Source: Candidatus Fredericiella danica (GTDB lineage: Bacteria; Chloroflexota; Anaerolineae; Caldilineales; Caldilineaceae). From it: 64,000 nt of DNA. The notes beneath the pieces are model-generated. The model was given only the letters and a program-made list of their open reading frames with translations. It made no database searches and was not told the origin of the DNA. Within the stretch, counting starts at the first letter, position 1. Every line of letters starts with the position of its first letter. This document shows positions 45,126 through 54,823 of this stretch, in pieces. The stretch covers positions 88,381 to 152,380 of the forward strand of contig JADJPH010000010.1 of NCBI GenBank assembly GCA_016713335.1, given 5' to 3'. Position numbers and translations under genes: made by a program.

Positions 45126-46127
45126 TTAGCGGCCTGCCAGTTGGAAGATCTTCTCACGGGTTTCTCGCCAGGAGATCTTGCTAAGACCCAGTTTCTGCCG
45201 CAGCCGCTCTTCGGGCATGCCATTGCGAAAGTCGCGCACGGCGCAGGTCCACCGCAAGGTTTCAAATCCCACCTGAACATTGCGAATGCCCGCCTTCTGG
45301 CCCACTTCGTCGAGCACATACTCAAGGTTGCGCGGGGTGCAGTCGAAGAGATAGGGATCGGGCTTGTATTGATCCAGATACTGAGTCAGGACAGGGAGGA
45401 TTGCAGGGTTCAGTGACAGAATCCGATTCTTGTGCGCTTGTTCCTCATCCACGTAGCGGATGGTGACCTCCGGGCTTTGTGGTCGCGCACGGTTCACGTC
45501 CGTTACAAGCAACCTTGCGCACTCCGCTTTTTTCATCCCGGTCTGGAGGAGGAGACTGACCAATAAATAGGGGCGCGCATCGGCGCGCCGGCGATCCCAC
45601 AGATAATCCTGGGCAGCGCGCAGGACACGGGTGACGTCCTGGTCACGCAGGATCGTGGGCAAGGGTGGGCGCGCCGGTTGTTGCGCCACCGGTTCTGCCG
45701 GGTCGGAGCCAATCACACCGATGCCATGTAGCCAGCCAAAGAGGACCTTGAGCGAAGTGATGCGGCGCGCCAACGTTTTGGCGCTGCAAGGGGCGCCGCG
45801 CTCGTTTTGCATCCAGGTCAGGTAATCTTCCAGATGCTGGCTGCTAATGTGATTGAGCGTCGTGCCGGCGCCCATAAAGCCGCTGAAAATCTTCAGATCG
45901 TTGCGAAATGCTTTGATCGTGTTGTCGCTGAACCCCTTGCGCACCATGTACTCCTCAAAGGCAGTCGTGGCGGCGCGCAACGTGCTATCGGCGCGTAACG
46001 GTGGGACCAACTCAACGTCAGGCATGGCGCCTGAATCAGAATCGATGACGTCGATGGCGGCGGCGTTTGGCGCGGCGGCGTCAATGGCCGGCGCGACGGA
46101 GTTAGGGCTTTCCTGCTCGATGGCCAT
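45126..46127 (-). CDS. tyrosine-recombinase-like protein without catalytic residues
   Basis: A 333-residue protein with the layout of XerC/XerD: after 45 residues of Ala/Pro/Asp-rich leader comes a SAM-like N-domain (FEEYMVRKGFSDNTIKAFRN, LEDYLTWMQ) and a C-terminal catalytic-type domain. The catalytic set is nearly all lost: the first Arg is Lys (TGMKKAEC), the HxxR box reads ETLR with the His as Glu, the LGHxS His is Leu (LGLSK), and no Tyr follows (WRETREKI). Only one Arg of the pentad remains. It should bind DNA without cutting it. It has its own strong promoter with a palindrome at the start site. Confidence 0.82.
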   Translation of the reverse strand: MAIEQESPNSVAPAIDAAAPNAAAIDVIDSDSGAMPDVELVPPLRADSTLRAATTAFEEYMVRKGFSDNTIKAFRNDLKIFSGFMGAGTTLNHISSQHLEDYLTWMQNERGAPCSAKTLARRITSLKVLFGWLHGIGVIGSDPAEPVAQQPARPPLPTILRDQDVTRVLRAAQDYLWDRRRADARPYLLVSLLLQTGMKKAECARLLVTDVNRARPQSPEVTIRYVDEEQAHKNRILSLNPAILPVLTQYLDQYKPDPYLFDCTPRNLEYVLDEVGQKAGIRNVQVGFETLRWTCAVRDFRNGMPEERLRQKLGLSKISWRETREKIFQLAGR

Positions 46128-46170
46128 GTTGCCTCCGAGTGCGCGATGTTGGATTTGGTTTTAGTCTTTT

Positions 46171-46213
46171 CGTATAGATATACGAGTATAGACAGCCGGC
46201 AGTGTAAAGTCAA
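46171..46213 (-). promoter_or_regulatory. promoter and palindromic operator of the recombinase-like gene
   Basis: Minus-strand TTGACT (46213-46208), a 17-base spacer and TATACT (46190-46185). Immediately downstream, over the expected start site, is CGTATAGATATACG (46171-46184), a perfect 6-2-6 palindrome. Confidence 0.7.
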
Positions 46214-46216
46214 ATA

Positions 46217-46253
46217 GAACTGGCGTAGGGGCGTAGGCACGCTACGCCAGTTC
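46217..46253 (-). terminator. hairpin after the secreted-protein gene
   Basis: GAACTGGCGTA (46217-46227) pairs with TACGCCAGTTC (46243-46253), an 11-bp perfect stem whose loop can form a smaller stem. On the minus strand TATTTGACTTT follows. It ends the secreted-protein transcript 20 bases after its stop and just before the recombinase promoter. Confidence 0.55.
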
Positions 46254-46273
46254 GGAACCCCCGGTCACGCCGT

Positions 46274-47495
46274 TTAGGAAACGACGTCTTCGTTCATTGG
46301 TGACATCTGGTCCAACGGAATTATCTCGACATCGTCGGGTGGCTGAATTTCGAAGTCCTGGTTGTAGTCGCCCATTTCAGCGTTCAGGCGGATCCCGAAA
46401 CCTGGCTTGCTGCCACCGTCCAACTGTGCGCGTAAGGCTGGGTCGCTTGCCGCGGCCAGTTGCAGTAGACCTGACAGATCCCAGACCATGTCGAAAGATT
46501 GGGCATAGGCATAGAAGTCGTCGAGGCCAATGGTGGAAGACCCTGAGACCGCCAGGTCGCGGAAGATCATCGGCGCCATGAAGCCAACCATCTCGAGATT
46601 CTGGTCCAAGTCGTCGGGCACCGGATTCTCAGGTGTAGCCGACACTTGGGCCATGGCCTGCACGAGCTCACGGAACTGGGCATCGGCGATGAAGCCAACC
46701 GTGTCGATCGAGGTAACAAAAGACCGCACCTTCCTGGTCACCCAGGTCAACATTGTCCATACGCTCAACGGTCACATACGGTTCGATCGCCTTCATGACC
46801 TGCATCGTCACGGCACCGGAAACTGCGCTGGCCATCGCCGCCTCGTTCGCACCCTCGTCGGTGACCGGCGCGTCTGCAAGCGACTGTTCGAGTGCACCCA
46901 CGACATCGATGCCAAGCCAATCGGCGCTTACCTCATCCATACTGGGGTCCAGTTCCTTGAGGCTGGCAATATTGATGTAAAGCGTGCCGTCGACCATGCG
47001 GAGCGGAATGTCCAAACTCGCGGGGAAAGGCGTGTCGCTTTCTGCCGCCAAGAGTGCTGCGATCTCTTCTGACGTCTGCAGGTTCACGCTCACATCCAGC
47101 GCAAGACCGCTGTACAGGTCCAGGAGCATGCCGGGGAGGTTTTCGATCATTTCGGCATCCACGGCGGCGCCCTGTAGACTGAGATCCGACATCGCTCTAG
47201 CTGCCACCGCCGCGGCGGGATCGAGTGAAAACTTACCAGTTGTGGTAACGTCGAACGCTACCGGGTCGACGGGCATATCCGGGAAGCCGCCGGTGTTGAG
47301 TGAGAAGACCACATCAAATGCGAAACTGGTGGCATCCCGCATCGCCTGTTGCGACGACTCAAGAATTGCGCAATCGGCCTCGTCGAGGTCGCCACACAAG
47401 ACTGGGGGCGTCAATGGTGCGTCCTGGGCAAGCACCGCCAGGGGAGTCCCAAGGGTGAGTAGCAGGACGAAAAGTGGAGCAAGCAACCGCATCAT
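46274..47495 (-). CDS. secreted protein, paralogue A, one frameshift
   Basis: A protein of about 405 residues with a clear signal peptide (MMRLLAPLFVLLLTLGTPLA, cleavage after LAQ). The mature N-terminus has CGDLDEADCAILESSQQAM, two Cys that may pair. The rest is rich in Asp, Ala and Met with beta-strand patterns such as GTLYINIASLKELDPS; fold not recognised, though the alternation recalls lipid-carrier types (LppX, LolA), which is only a guess. The frame breaks at 46718-46721: dropping one T of a T4 run gives GAVFVTSIDTVGFIADAQF and continues to 46274. AAGGAG lies seven bases upstream. The neighbour at 47617 is a paralogue. Confidence 0.72.
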
Positions 47496-47616
47496 GAGTT
47501 GTCTCCTTTTTGAAGACAACGCCGGCGATCGCGTGACCGCCGGCGTTGTTTGCGACAATAGGTGTAAGTTTGCGCACGGCAAATTTAGTTGCCGCACGCC
47601 TCATCCATACAGCAGG

Positions 47617-48823
47617 TTACTGCTGGGCCTGGAAAGCCTCGATCGGGATCAGCATCGCATCGGCGGGTGCTTCGATCATCTGTTCGCCACCAATGTCGCT
47701 GTTGGTGACGCTGGTCTGGAGGTCAAAGGCGACCGGTGCATTCGGGTCGAGGCCTTCGATCGCCTGGCCACTCATCGCCGCCATCTGGATCAGGCTGGTC
47801 AGATCCCACGAGATACCGGCCGTGGTCTGGTAGATGTAGTTCGGGTCGAGGCCAACGGTCTCGGTGCTGCCAATGTTTAGACCCTGGAACAGCATCAGGC
47901 CCATCATGCCAAGCATCTGCAAACCCCTGCTCGATGTCAGTCGGGCTTGGCGCATCCGCACCCAGCGCGCCTGACGCAACGAGGCCCTTCACCAGTTCGG
48001 CGAATTCCGGGCTGGTCACAAGACCGCCCAGGTCGAACTTGGTTTCGAAGACGGCGGCGGCATTGCCATCGACATCGGTGTCGTCGAGGCGTGCAACCGA
48101 CAGGTATTGCTCAAACTGCGTCATGCCACCGGTCATCATGGCGGCAGCGCCCAATGCAGCGGCAGTGCTCGGGTCCAGGGCACTGGGATCCATCTGCGTA
48201 GCTGCCTGCGCAAAAACGCCGGCGTCGGCGTTTGCCTGCAGCATCTCAAGTGCGGGGATGCCACTCCAGCCTTCCGGCAAGCCGCTCACCAGCGGTGCAA
48301 CTTCGGTCAGGTCGGCATAGAGCATGCCGTCGACCAACTTGATGCCAACATTCGCCGCTGCGGGAACTTCGGCGCCGGCCTGGGCAGAGAGCGACTGGGC
48401 AAGTTCTGGTGTCATCTCAACAGAGATGACGGCATCGGCGTCCCAGCCACCGATCAGGTCGAGCAATGGTTGCGGGTCCTCGGCGAGCGCAGCCATCATC
48501 TGTTCCTGCGTCTTGCCTGCGAGCCCCAGGGCGGCAGCATGGGCGGCGTCATCAAACGAGAAGGCGCCGTCGACAGTAACCGCAACCTTCACGTCGGCTG
48601 CGGGAAGCCCAGGGATGCCGGTAAGCGAAACATCATAGGTGCCTACAGCCTTATAGGACTGAACGTCCATCATCGCCGTTTGCGCTGCTGCCAGCAGAGC
48701 GCAGTCTTCGGCAGCGAGATCGCCACAGATCGGCGCCGGCGCTGCATCCTGAGCGAATGCGCTGCCGAATGTACCTAACAGCAGCACGAGCACGATCAGG
48801 AGGCCAAACATCTTGGATCGCAT
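47617..48823 (-). CDS. secreted protein, paralogue B, one frameshift
   Basis: About 400 residues with signal peptide MRSKMFGLLIVLVLLLGTFG (cleavage near AFAQ) and the same mature start as paralogue A: CGDLAAEDCALLAAAQTAM. Further shared blocks are LVDGMLYADLTEVAPL against MVDGTLYINIASLKEL and a C-terminal segment that lists GLDPNYIYQTTAGISWDLTS against GLDDFYAYAQSFDMVWDLSG. The raw frame is lost near 47932-47938; dropping one G of a GGGG run gives DIEQGLQMLGMMGLMLFQG and ends at 47617. It is upstream of paralogue A on the same strand, so the two arose by tandem duplication. Confidence 0.72.
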
Positions 48824-49107
48824 ACGGTACAGCTCCTTTCAGAGTTAGCATTATGGAGTTGTGGTGGATAAAGGTGGTGCGGACCTTACTACCTTTCGGA
48901 TTAACGATCCTATCACGTTTTTTTCGTTTCGTAAATCGCGAAAAATCGGTGAACGCCTGACGCCTACCCCACTATCGATTCAGTTGCTTCAGACCGCGCT
49001 GGCATAAGCGCAGAATTCCTCAAGTAGATGCCGCAAACGAGCCATCGAATCGTAACTGCCTCACAATAATATAGAGTTAACGCTTTGTTATGGGTAACGT
49101 AGATCAC
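48824..49107. other. intergenic region between divergent genes
   Basis: About 284 bases with lower GC than the surroundings. A short inverted repeat TTTTTCG / CGAAAAA lies near 48919-48943. It should hold the promoter of paralogue B, but I see no convincing -35/-10 pair for that direction. No gene. Confidence 0.4.
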
Positions 49108-49136
49108 TTGTCAAGACCACCTGAATCAGGTACAAT
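49108..49136 (+). promoter_or_regulatory. sigma-70 promoter of the GNAT-like gene
   Basis: TTGTCA (49108-49113), exactly 17 bases, TACAAT (49131-49136). The leader to the ATG at 49170 is about 27 bases. Confidence 0.7.
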
Positions 49137-49169
49137 GTCGCCAGGTTTGGCGTTGGCTTTGACCGACCA

Positions 49170-50277
49170 ATGCTTGCGATCCGGTCGGTTGTACACCTCA
49201 CCCAAATCGGAGACGCGCGTTCGGTGATTCGTCCTCTGCAACCTGGTGATCTTTACCTGATCCAGCGCCTGAACCGTCAGGCGACCCGCTTTCTTACGGT
49301 CCAAACCTTTCTGCAACCTTATTCTGTGACGCGCTCTGCGCTTGGGTCTGCGATCCCGTTGGGCGATAGGCGTACGACCACCTATGTGCTGCGCCAGGAT
49401 CGCCACGGTCTCGTTCACGATGGTTTCCTCCAGGCGCAGAAGCGTGCCGGTGCGCCTGTGGTGGATATTGTCTGTCTTGCACCAAGCCTGGATGCACCCA
49501 CCGGGCACCCTGCAACGTGGACGAAGCTGTTATCCGCGTACTTGCATGATGCGATGGAGCTTGGCATCGAGCGAATCTACGTGGACGTGCTTGATCAGCC
49601 GATGTTTGTCAATACGTTTTGCACCGTTGGCTTCCAGACCTACAGCCGGCAGACGATCTGGCGGCTCTTTGCGCCACCCCTGGAAAGCGTGGTCAGCCAG
49701 GGCAGCGCAATGATTCGTCCCGCGACGCCGGCCGACGACTGGGCCGTTTCCCAACTCTATGGGCATACCACGCCCGAACTTTGAAGGTGCGTTGCCCGGT
49801 CAGGAATGTAGATCCCCGATCTTGAGCAGTTGGTTGGCGCAACATGGGATGACCTATTTGCTCATTGACCGGGGCGACGTTTGCGGGGCCGTACAGGTAG
49901 CAACCGGACGTCATGGCGCCTGGATGCAGTGGTGGGCGGATGCGCTGCAACCGGATCTGCGCGATGTAAGGCAACTGGTGTCTCATGGGTTGATGATCAT
50001 TTTGGAGAATCACTGGCGCACGCCGATCTACATGGCCGTTGCGGATTATCAAAGCGGCGTCAACCGGGTGCTGATGGATTTTGGCTTTGCGCCATTTAGT
50101 GACCGTGTGCAGTTGGTGAAAACCGTCGTCAAACGGGTGCGCGAGACCGTGGCTGTGCCTGTGACGACCATTGAAACGACCAGTGAGGTTGTGCCTACTT
50201 CGTTTGCGCCGCCCGAGTGGATCTACCGTGGCGGCGAAACCACGCATTCAACGACAAAGACAGGGAACGCTCTGTGA
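49170..50277 (+). CDS. GNAT-like double-domain protein, one frameshift
   Basis: About 368 residues once joined. The N-terminal part opens VIRPLQPGDLYLIQRLNRQA and has the DAMELGIERIYVDVLDQPMF strand-helix pattern of GNAT folds; a second GNAT-like start, MIRPATPADDWAVSQLYGHT, begins near residue 180. The raw frame stops at 49784; removing one T of TTT there gives PELEGALPGQECRSPI and the second half ends at 50277. No acetyl-CoA P-loop is clear, so enzyme activity is uncertain. The stop overlaps the start of the ATPase gene as GTGA. Confidence 0.65.
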
Positions 50278-51919
50278 CCGACGAACGTCTTTCTGGTAAT
50301 TCCAGCCAGCCCTTAACCAAAGGTTTCGCATCTACAAAATCCAGTATGACAACTCTACAGATCACTGACGATCTTGACCTATTGCTTGCTGTACTCCCTG
50401 ATCGCATCCGAGAAGCCATTGAGCGCTCGGACCGTAAGGGCGATCTACTTGAAATTGTGATGGATCTGGGCAGGCTGCCCGAGGCGCGCTACACCGACGG
50501 CGAAGCTGTGCTTAGCAAAAACGAAGTGACCCCGGCGGATCTGCAAATGGTGGTCGAGCATGTGGGTGACTTTGGACAGGACAACCGGGCAGGCATCGAG
50601 CGTACCCTGCATCGCATCTCCGCGATTCGGAACCGCAAGGGTGATGTCATTGGTCTGACCTGTCGCGTCGGGCGCGCGGTCTACGGGGCGATCGAAATCA
50701 TCAAGGACATCGTCGGCAATGAGAAGAGCATTTTGCTCCTTGGCCGGCCGGGCGTCGGCAAGACCACGCTACTGCGCGAGGCTGCGCGCCTGCGCAGTGA
50801 GGTGAAACGCGTCGTGATTGTGGACACGAGCAACGAAATCGCCGGGGATGGCGACATTCCACATCCGGCCATCGGCCGCGCACGGCGGATGCAGGTTGCC
50901 GAACCCACCCTACAACATGAGGTGATGATTGAGGCAGTGGAGAACCACATGCCGGAAGTCATTATCATCGATGAAATCGGACGCGAACTGGAGGCCGTTG
51001 CAGCGCGCACCATTGCGGAACGCGGCGTCCAGTTGATTGGCACCGCCCATGGTAACAGTCTCGAAAACCTGTTGATGAACCCCACGTTGAGCGATCTCGT
51101 CGGTGGCATCGAATCGGTCACGTTGTCCGACGAAGAAGGCGGCGGGGCACGCAGAAGAGTGTCCTGGAACGGCGCGCCCCGCCAACCTTTGATGTGTTGA
51201 TTGAGATCAAGGAACGCCAACACATGGTCATTCACCATGATGTTGCAGGTGCGGTGGATCCGATTTTGCGCGATCGTCCGTTGATGCCAGAAGAGCGGCA
51301 GGTCGATGAACAGGGCAAGGTCCAGATTCGCAAGGTCGAAGAGAATTCGAACGCGTATCAGACGGACTTCGGCGATCGTGACCGCAGGCGACGCCCCCCG
51401 CCGCGGCCTGGCGAGGAGAAGCTGGCCACGCCGGGGACGAACGGCCATTCACACGAACACAACAACCTGTCGTATGAGGAAGTGATCGAGCCGGTGGCGT
51501 CATCCGCACCGCGCCGGTCTACCGTACGAATCTACCCTTATGGCGTCGGGCAGAATCGTTTAAGAACCGCGGCGCAGACCCTCAACGTACCCGTCCAGAT
51601 TGTGGACACCCTGCATGCCGCCGATGCGGTGATGACGATCAAGAACTACTATCGCCAACAGCCGGCGCCAATTCTTGAGGCTGAGCGCCGCAATGTGCCC
51701 GTCTATATCCTGCGCAGCAACACCGTGACGCAGATGGAGCAATGTCTCGTCGACATCTTCCACATTCCGGCGAACCCGATGGATGTATTTGAAGAGGCAA
51801 TGCGTGAAACACAGACCGGCATTCGGCGCGTGTTGGAGGGTGCGCTCGACGATGTCGAGTTGACGCCACAGTCCGCGGCGATTCGCAGCCAACAGCATCA
51901 ATTGGCGCGGCAAACCTGA
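50274..51919 (+). CDS. AAA ATPase with R3H-type partner region (SpoIIIAA/Ycf45-like), one frameshift
   Basis: About 547 residues. After a short leader, the ATPase domain has LLLGRPGVGKTTLLREAARL (Walker A), VVIVDTSNEIAGDGDIPHPA, PEVIIIDEIGRELEAVAA (Walker B) and GTAHGNSLENLLMNPTLSDL. The frame breaks near 51150; the continuation reads RRGTQKSVLERRAPPTFDVL, then a proline/arginine linker and a C-terminal domain with VRIYPYGVGQNRLRTAAQ and YRQQPAPILEAERRNVPVYI. These proteins form ring ATPases conserved in Chloroflexota, cyanobacteria and Firmicutes, probably nucleic-acid linked. The GTG at 50274 has AGGGAA six bases upstream; ATG 50346 has no such site. Confidence 0.85.
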
Positions 51920-52053
51920 TCAGCCATTCGTACGGGCGTGAACCCTATCGCCGCGTGCGTATCTTCCGGAAGTGACGCCGGCATCAAGCCAATGCGCCCA
52001 CCCTAAGCGCGCCACCGTCTGGCCGGCGGCGCGCCGCAATGAAATGAGATGTT

Positions 52054-52713
52054 GTGGCTCTCTTTATCACCTTTGAAGGTCCGGAAGGCAGCGGGAAGAG
52101 CACGCAAATCCAGTTGCTTGCCGGCGCGCTACGCCAGGCTGGGCAAGCAGTCACCGTGACGCGCGAGCCGGGAGGCACGCGCATTGGCAATGCCGTCCGC
52201 ACGATCTTGCTTGCCCCGGAACACACCGAAATGAGCCAGCGCGCCGAAGCACTGCTGTTCAATGCCGCCCGTGCGCAACTGGTGGATCAGGTGATCAAGC
52301 CGGCTCTGGCGCGCGGCGAAACTGTCCTGTGTGATCGATTTGGCGACAGTACAGTGGCATACCAGGGGTATGGTCGCAAACAGCCGCTTGCGCCGCTCGA
52401 GCAAATCATCCAATTTGCCACCACCGGCCTTACGCCTGATCTCACCCTCTATCTTGACCTGGATGTGCGCGTCGGGCTGGAGCGCAAGCGAACAGGCGTT
52501 GGCGACGCGTGGAACCGGATGGAAGAAGAAACGCTTGCCTTTCACGAGCGTGTGCGCCAGGGCTACCTCGACCTCGCCGCCACCGCACCGCGCTGGTTGG
52601 TTGTCGACGCCACGCAGGATGTTGCGGCTGTGCAAGCTGTGATTTGGTTGCGCGTCCGCACCTTATTGGCGACTTCTGGTGTGACTTACTCCGAAGTTGC
52701 AGATCGCACCTGA
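52054..52713 (+). CDS. tmk: thymidylate kinase
   Basis: Makes dTDP from dTMP. A 219-residue enzyme with P-loop FEGPEGSGKSTQIQLL, TREPGGTRIGNAVR, and the DRF box CDRFGDSTVAYQGYGRK. The LID reads RKRTGVGDAWNRMEEE with basic residues, and the end is LVVDATQDVAAVQ. The start is GTG 52054 (VALFITFEG). The 134 bases upstream hold nothing I can call. It is convergent with the FGGY kinase gene, whose stop lies three bases away. Confidence 0.95.
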   Translation: MALFITFEGPEGSGKSTQIQLLAGALRQAGQAVTVTREPGGTRIGNAVRTILLAPEHTEMSQRAEALLFNAARAQLVDQVIKPALARGETVLCDRFGDSTVAYQGYGRKQPLAPLEQIIQFATTGLTPDLTLYLDLDVRVGLERKRTGVGDAWNRMEEETLAFHERVRQGYLDLAATAPRWLVVDATQDVAAVQAVIWLRVRTLLATSGVTYSEVADRT

Positions 52714-52715
52714 CG

Positions 52716-54254
52716 CTACCCCCCGCCATAGTTGCGGGCGTAGAGTTCCGCCTGGCGCTGGATGGCGGCACCATAGCGGGCACGGTGGCGCTGATCAGGA
52801 CGATAGATAGCTTCTGCTGCCGGTTTGACCGCATCCAACTGTTCGATCAGACCAAGCTGGAGCAAGGCCAGCACTGCAGCCCCACGCGCGGTCAGCTCGG
52901 GTTCGTTCGAAGCGATGATGTCCATCCCTAACACGTCGGCCATGAGTTGCATCCAGGCCGGGGATTTTGTCAATGCCCCGCCACTGGCAACGACTGAAAG
53001 GGGTTTCCCCACCGAATTTGTCGAGAGCACCGGCATCAGGCGATGCTGGATCTGGGCGAAGCGGTAGGCGATCGCCTCCAACACAGCGATGTAGATCTCT
53101 GTGGGTGTCGTCGCCGGGGTCATGCCCTGAAAAATTGCCTGCGCGGTATCGTGCCACCCCGGCGCACGCTCGCCGGCCACAAAGGGGAGCACCGTCAGGC
53201 CATGACTGTCCGGACGGTGGTTGGCGATTGCGTGCTCCAGTTCCTCTGGCGGGGAGGCGCAGCACATCCTGCAGCCATTTGAGCAGGTTCCCACCTTCGG
53301 TCGTTGCCCCGCCTAAGAGCCCCAGGTCGCCGGTGACGCGGTAAAGCCAGAGACCGGTAGGTAGGTTTTCCAGGGTGGGCGGCACAACCACACGCATGGC
53401 CCCGGTCGTGCCGATGGTGAGCGCGATGGAATGGCCGTCGGTGCAACCGCTGCCGATGTTCGCTGCCGCGCCATCGCCGATGGCAGGGATCCAGAGGGCT
53501 TGGCGCAACGCCGGCCATCGCTCCGCCCAGGACGCGCGCAGCTTACTGGGGAGCGGCGTCGCATCGGCAAGGGGCGAAAACGCCTCGGCAGGAACCGGCA
53601 GCCGGTCGAACCAGGCCGCGTCCCAGGTGAGGCGCCGCCGATCCAGCAACCCTGTCCAAGACGCAATGCTGTAGCTGGCCGCGGCTTGCCCGGTGAATTG
53701 CCACACGACGTGTTCACCCACGGAACGCCAATGGCGGCTCTGCACCAGCCACTGAGGCGCGGCGCGCTGGATCCATCGCATGCGCGCCGGTAAATAGGAA
53801 CTGTGGATGCAACACCCGGTCCGATCATAAACTTCGTCTGCGCCGTCCGGACCCAGTTCACGGCGCAGCGCTGCGGCATCGGGCGCGCTGCTCGGGTGGG
53901 CGTATGTCAATACAGGGGTGACAGCCACACCATCGTCGCTGACGCCAACCAGGGAAGCCGCAAACGAACTGATGGCAACTGCAGCAATTTCAGTGACCTG
54001 GGGACCGGCCTGCTGCAGGGCAAGTTCGATCATAGCAACCAGCGTCTGTAAAAGTTCCGCAAAATCAAAAGTGACATCACCGGCAGGTGAAACCGTTGGC
54101 CGATTGGGCGCCTGCGCCAGCACGCGCGGCTGACGCGCAAGGCATCTTGCGTGTTAGCTGTCCATAGAGTAAGCACGCAGGTTGAGGTGGTGCCGATATC
54201 AATCTTGAGAATGAGGTGGTTGCATGGGATTTGTAGTCTGAACACAGTGAACAC
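52716..54254 (-). CDS. FGGY-family carbohydrate kinase, at least two frameshifts
   Basis: A sugar or polyol kinase of about 500 residues in the FGGY family (gluconokinase/xylulokinase-like). The N-terminus reads LILKIDIGTTSTCVLTLW (phosphate 1 loop) from a probable GTG near 54254; a break near 54120-54140 leads to LAQAPNRPTVSPAGDVTFDF. Then AVAISSFAASLVGVSDDG, AIGDGAAANIGSGCTDG and the adenosine region; a second break near 53260 (extra C in CCCC) leads to PPEELEHAIANHRPDSHGL, PFVAGERAPGW and VVASGGALTKSPAWMQLMAD. The substrate cannot be told. Confidence 0.82.
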
Positions 54255-54260
54255 CTGTAG

Positions 54261-54288
54261 TTGGCGTGCTTCTTGTGTGGGTTATAAT
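54261..54288 (+). promoter_or_regulatory. promoter of the maoC-citE pair
   Basis: TTGGCG (54261-54266), 16 bases, TATAAT (54283-54288). The transcript would start near 54295, about 40 bases before the maoC start. Confidence 0.6.
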
Positions 54289-54333
54289 GCGGTTTAAAAC
54301 GCCCCTACGGTTTATAACAGCGGACACGAGAAC

Positions 54334-54820
54334 ATGCAAGACGAGATACGAGATACGCCTATGCCTGGTCGCTACTACGATGACTTTCAACTCGGTGAGG
54401 TGATCCGCCACGCCCTGGGGCGCACGCTTACAGAGATGGACAATGTGCTCTTCTCCGCACTGACCATGAATACGCAGCCGCTGCATATCAATGAAGATTA
54501 TGCCCAGAAACATTCGGAATTTGGGCGGCGGATCGTCAACGGCATCTTTACATTGGGGCTGGCGGTGGGCATCACGGTGCCCGATCTCACCGGAGGGCAC
54601 CCTGGTGGCGAACCTGGGCTATGACGCCGTGCGCCATCCGCACCCCCTCTTTCACGGTGACACCCTGTATGTCGAGACGGAAATCTTGGAGATGCGGCTG
54701 TCGCGTTCGCGACCAAACCAGGGTATCGTGCGCTTTAAGCATACGGGGCGCAACCAGGACGGTGTCGTCGTATTGGAATTTGAGCGTTCTGCACTGATGA
54801 TCAGGCAGGAGAGAGGGTGA
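54334..54820 (+). CDS. MaoC-like hydratase, one frameshift
   Basis: About 160 residues, hot-dog fold (R)-specific enoyl-CoA hydratase type. It begins MPGRYYDDFQLGEVIRHALG (after nine extra residues from the first ATG) and has NTQPLHINEDYAQKHSEFG, a catalytic Asp/His-like pair region, then RRIVNGIFTLGLAVGITVPD. The frame breaks near 54597; removing one G gives LTEGTLVANLGYDAVRHPHP and the end RQERG at 54820. It is four bases from the CitE-like gene. Such MaoC/CitE pairs handle mesaconyl- or malyl-CoA type esters. Confidence 0.85.
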
Positions 54821-54823
54821 CCA

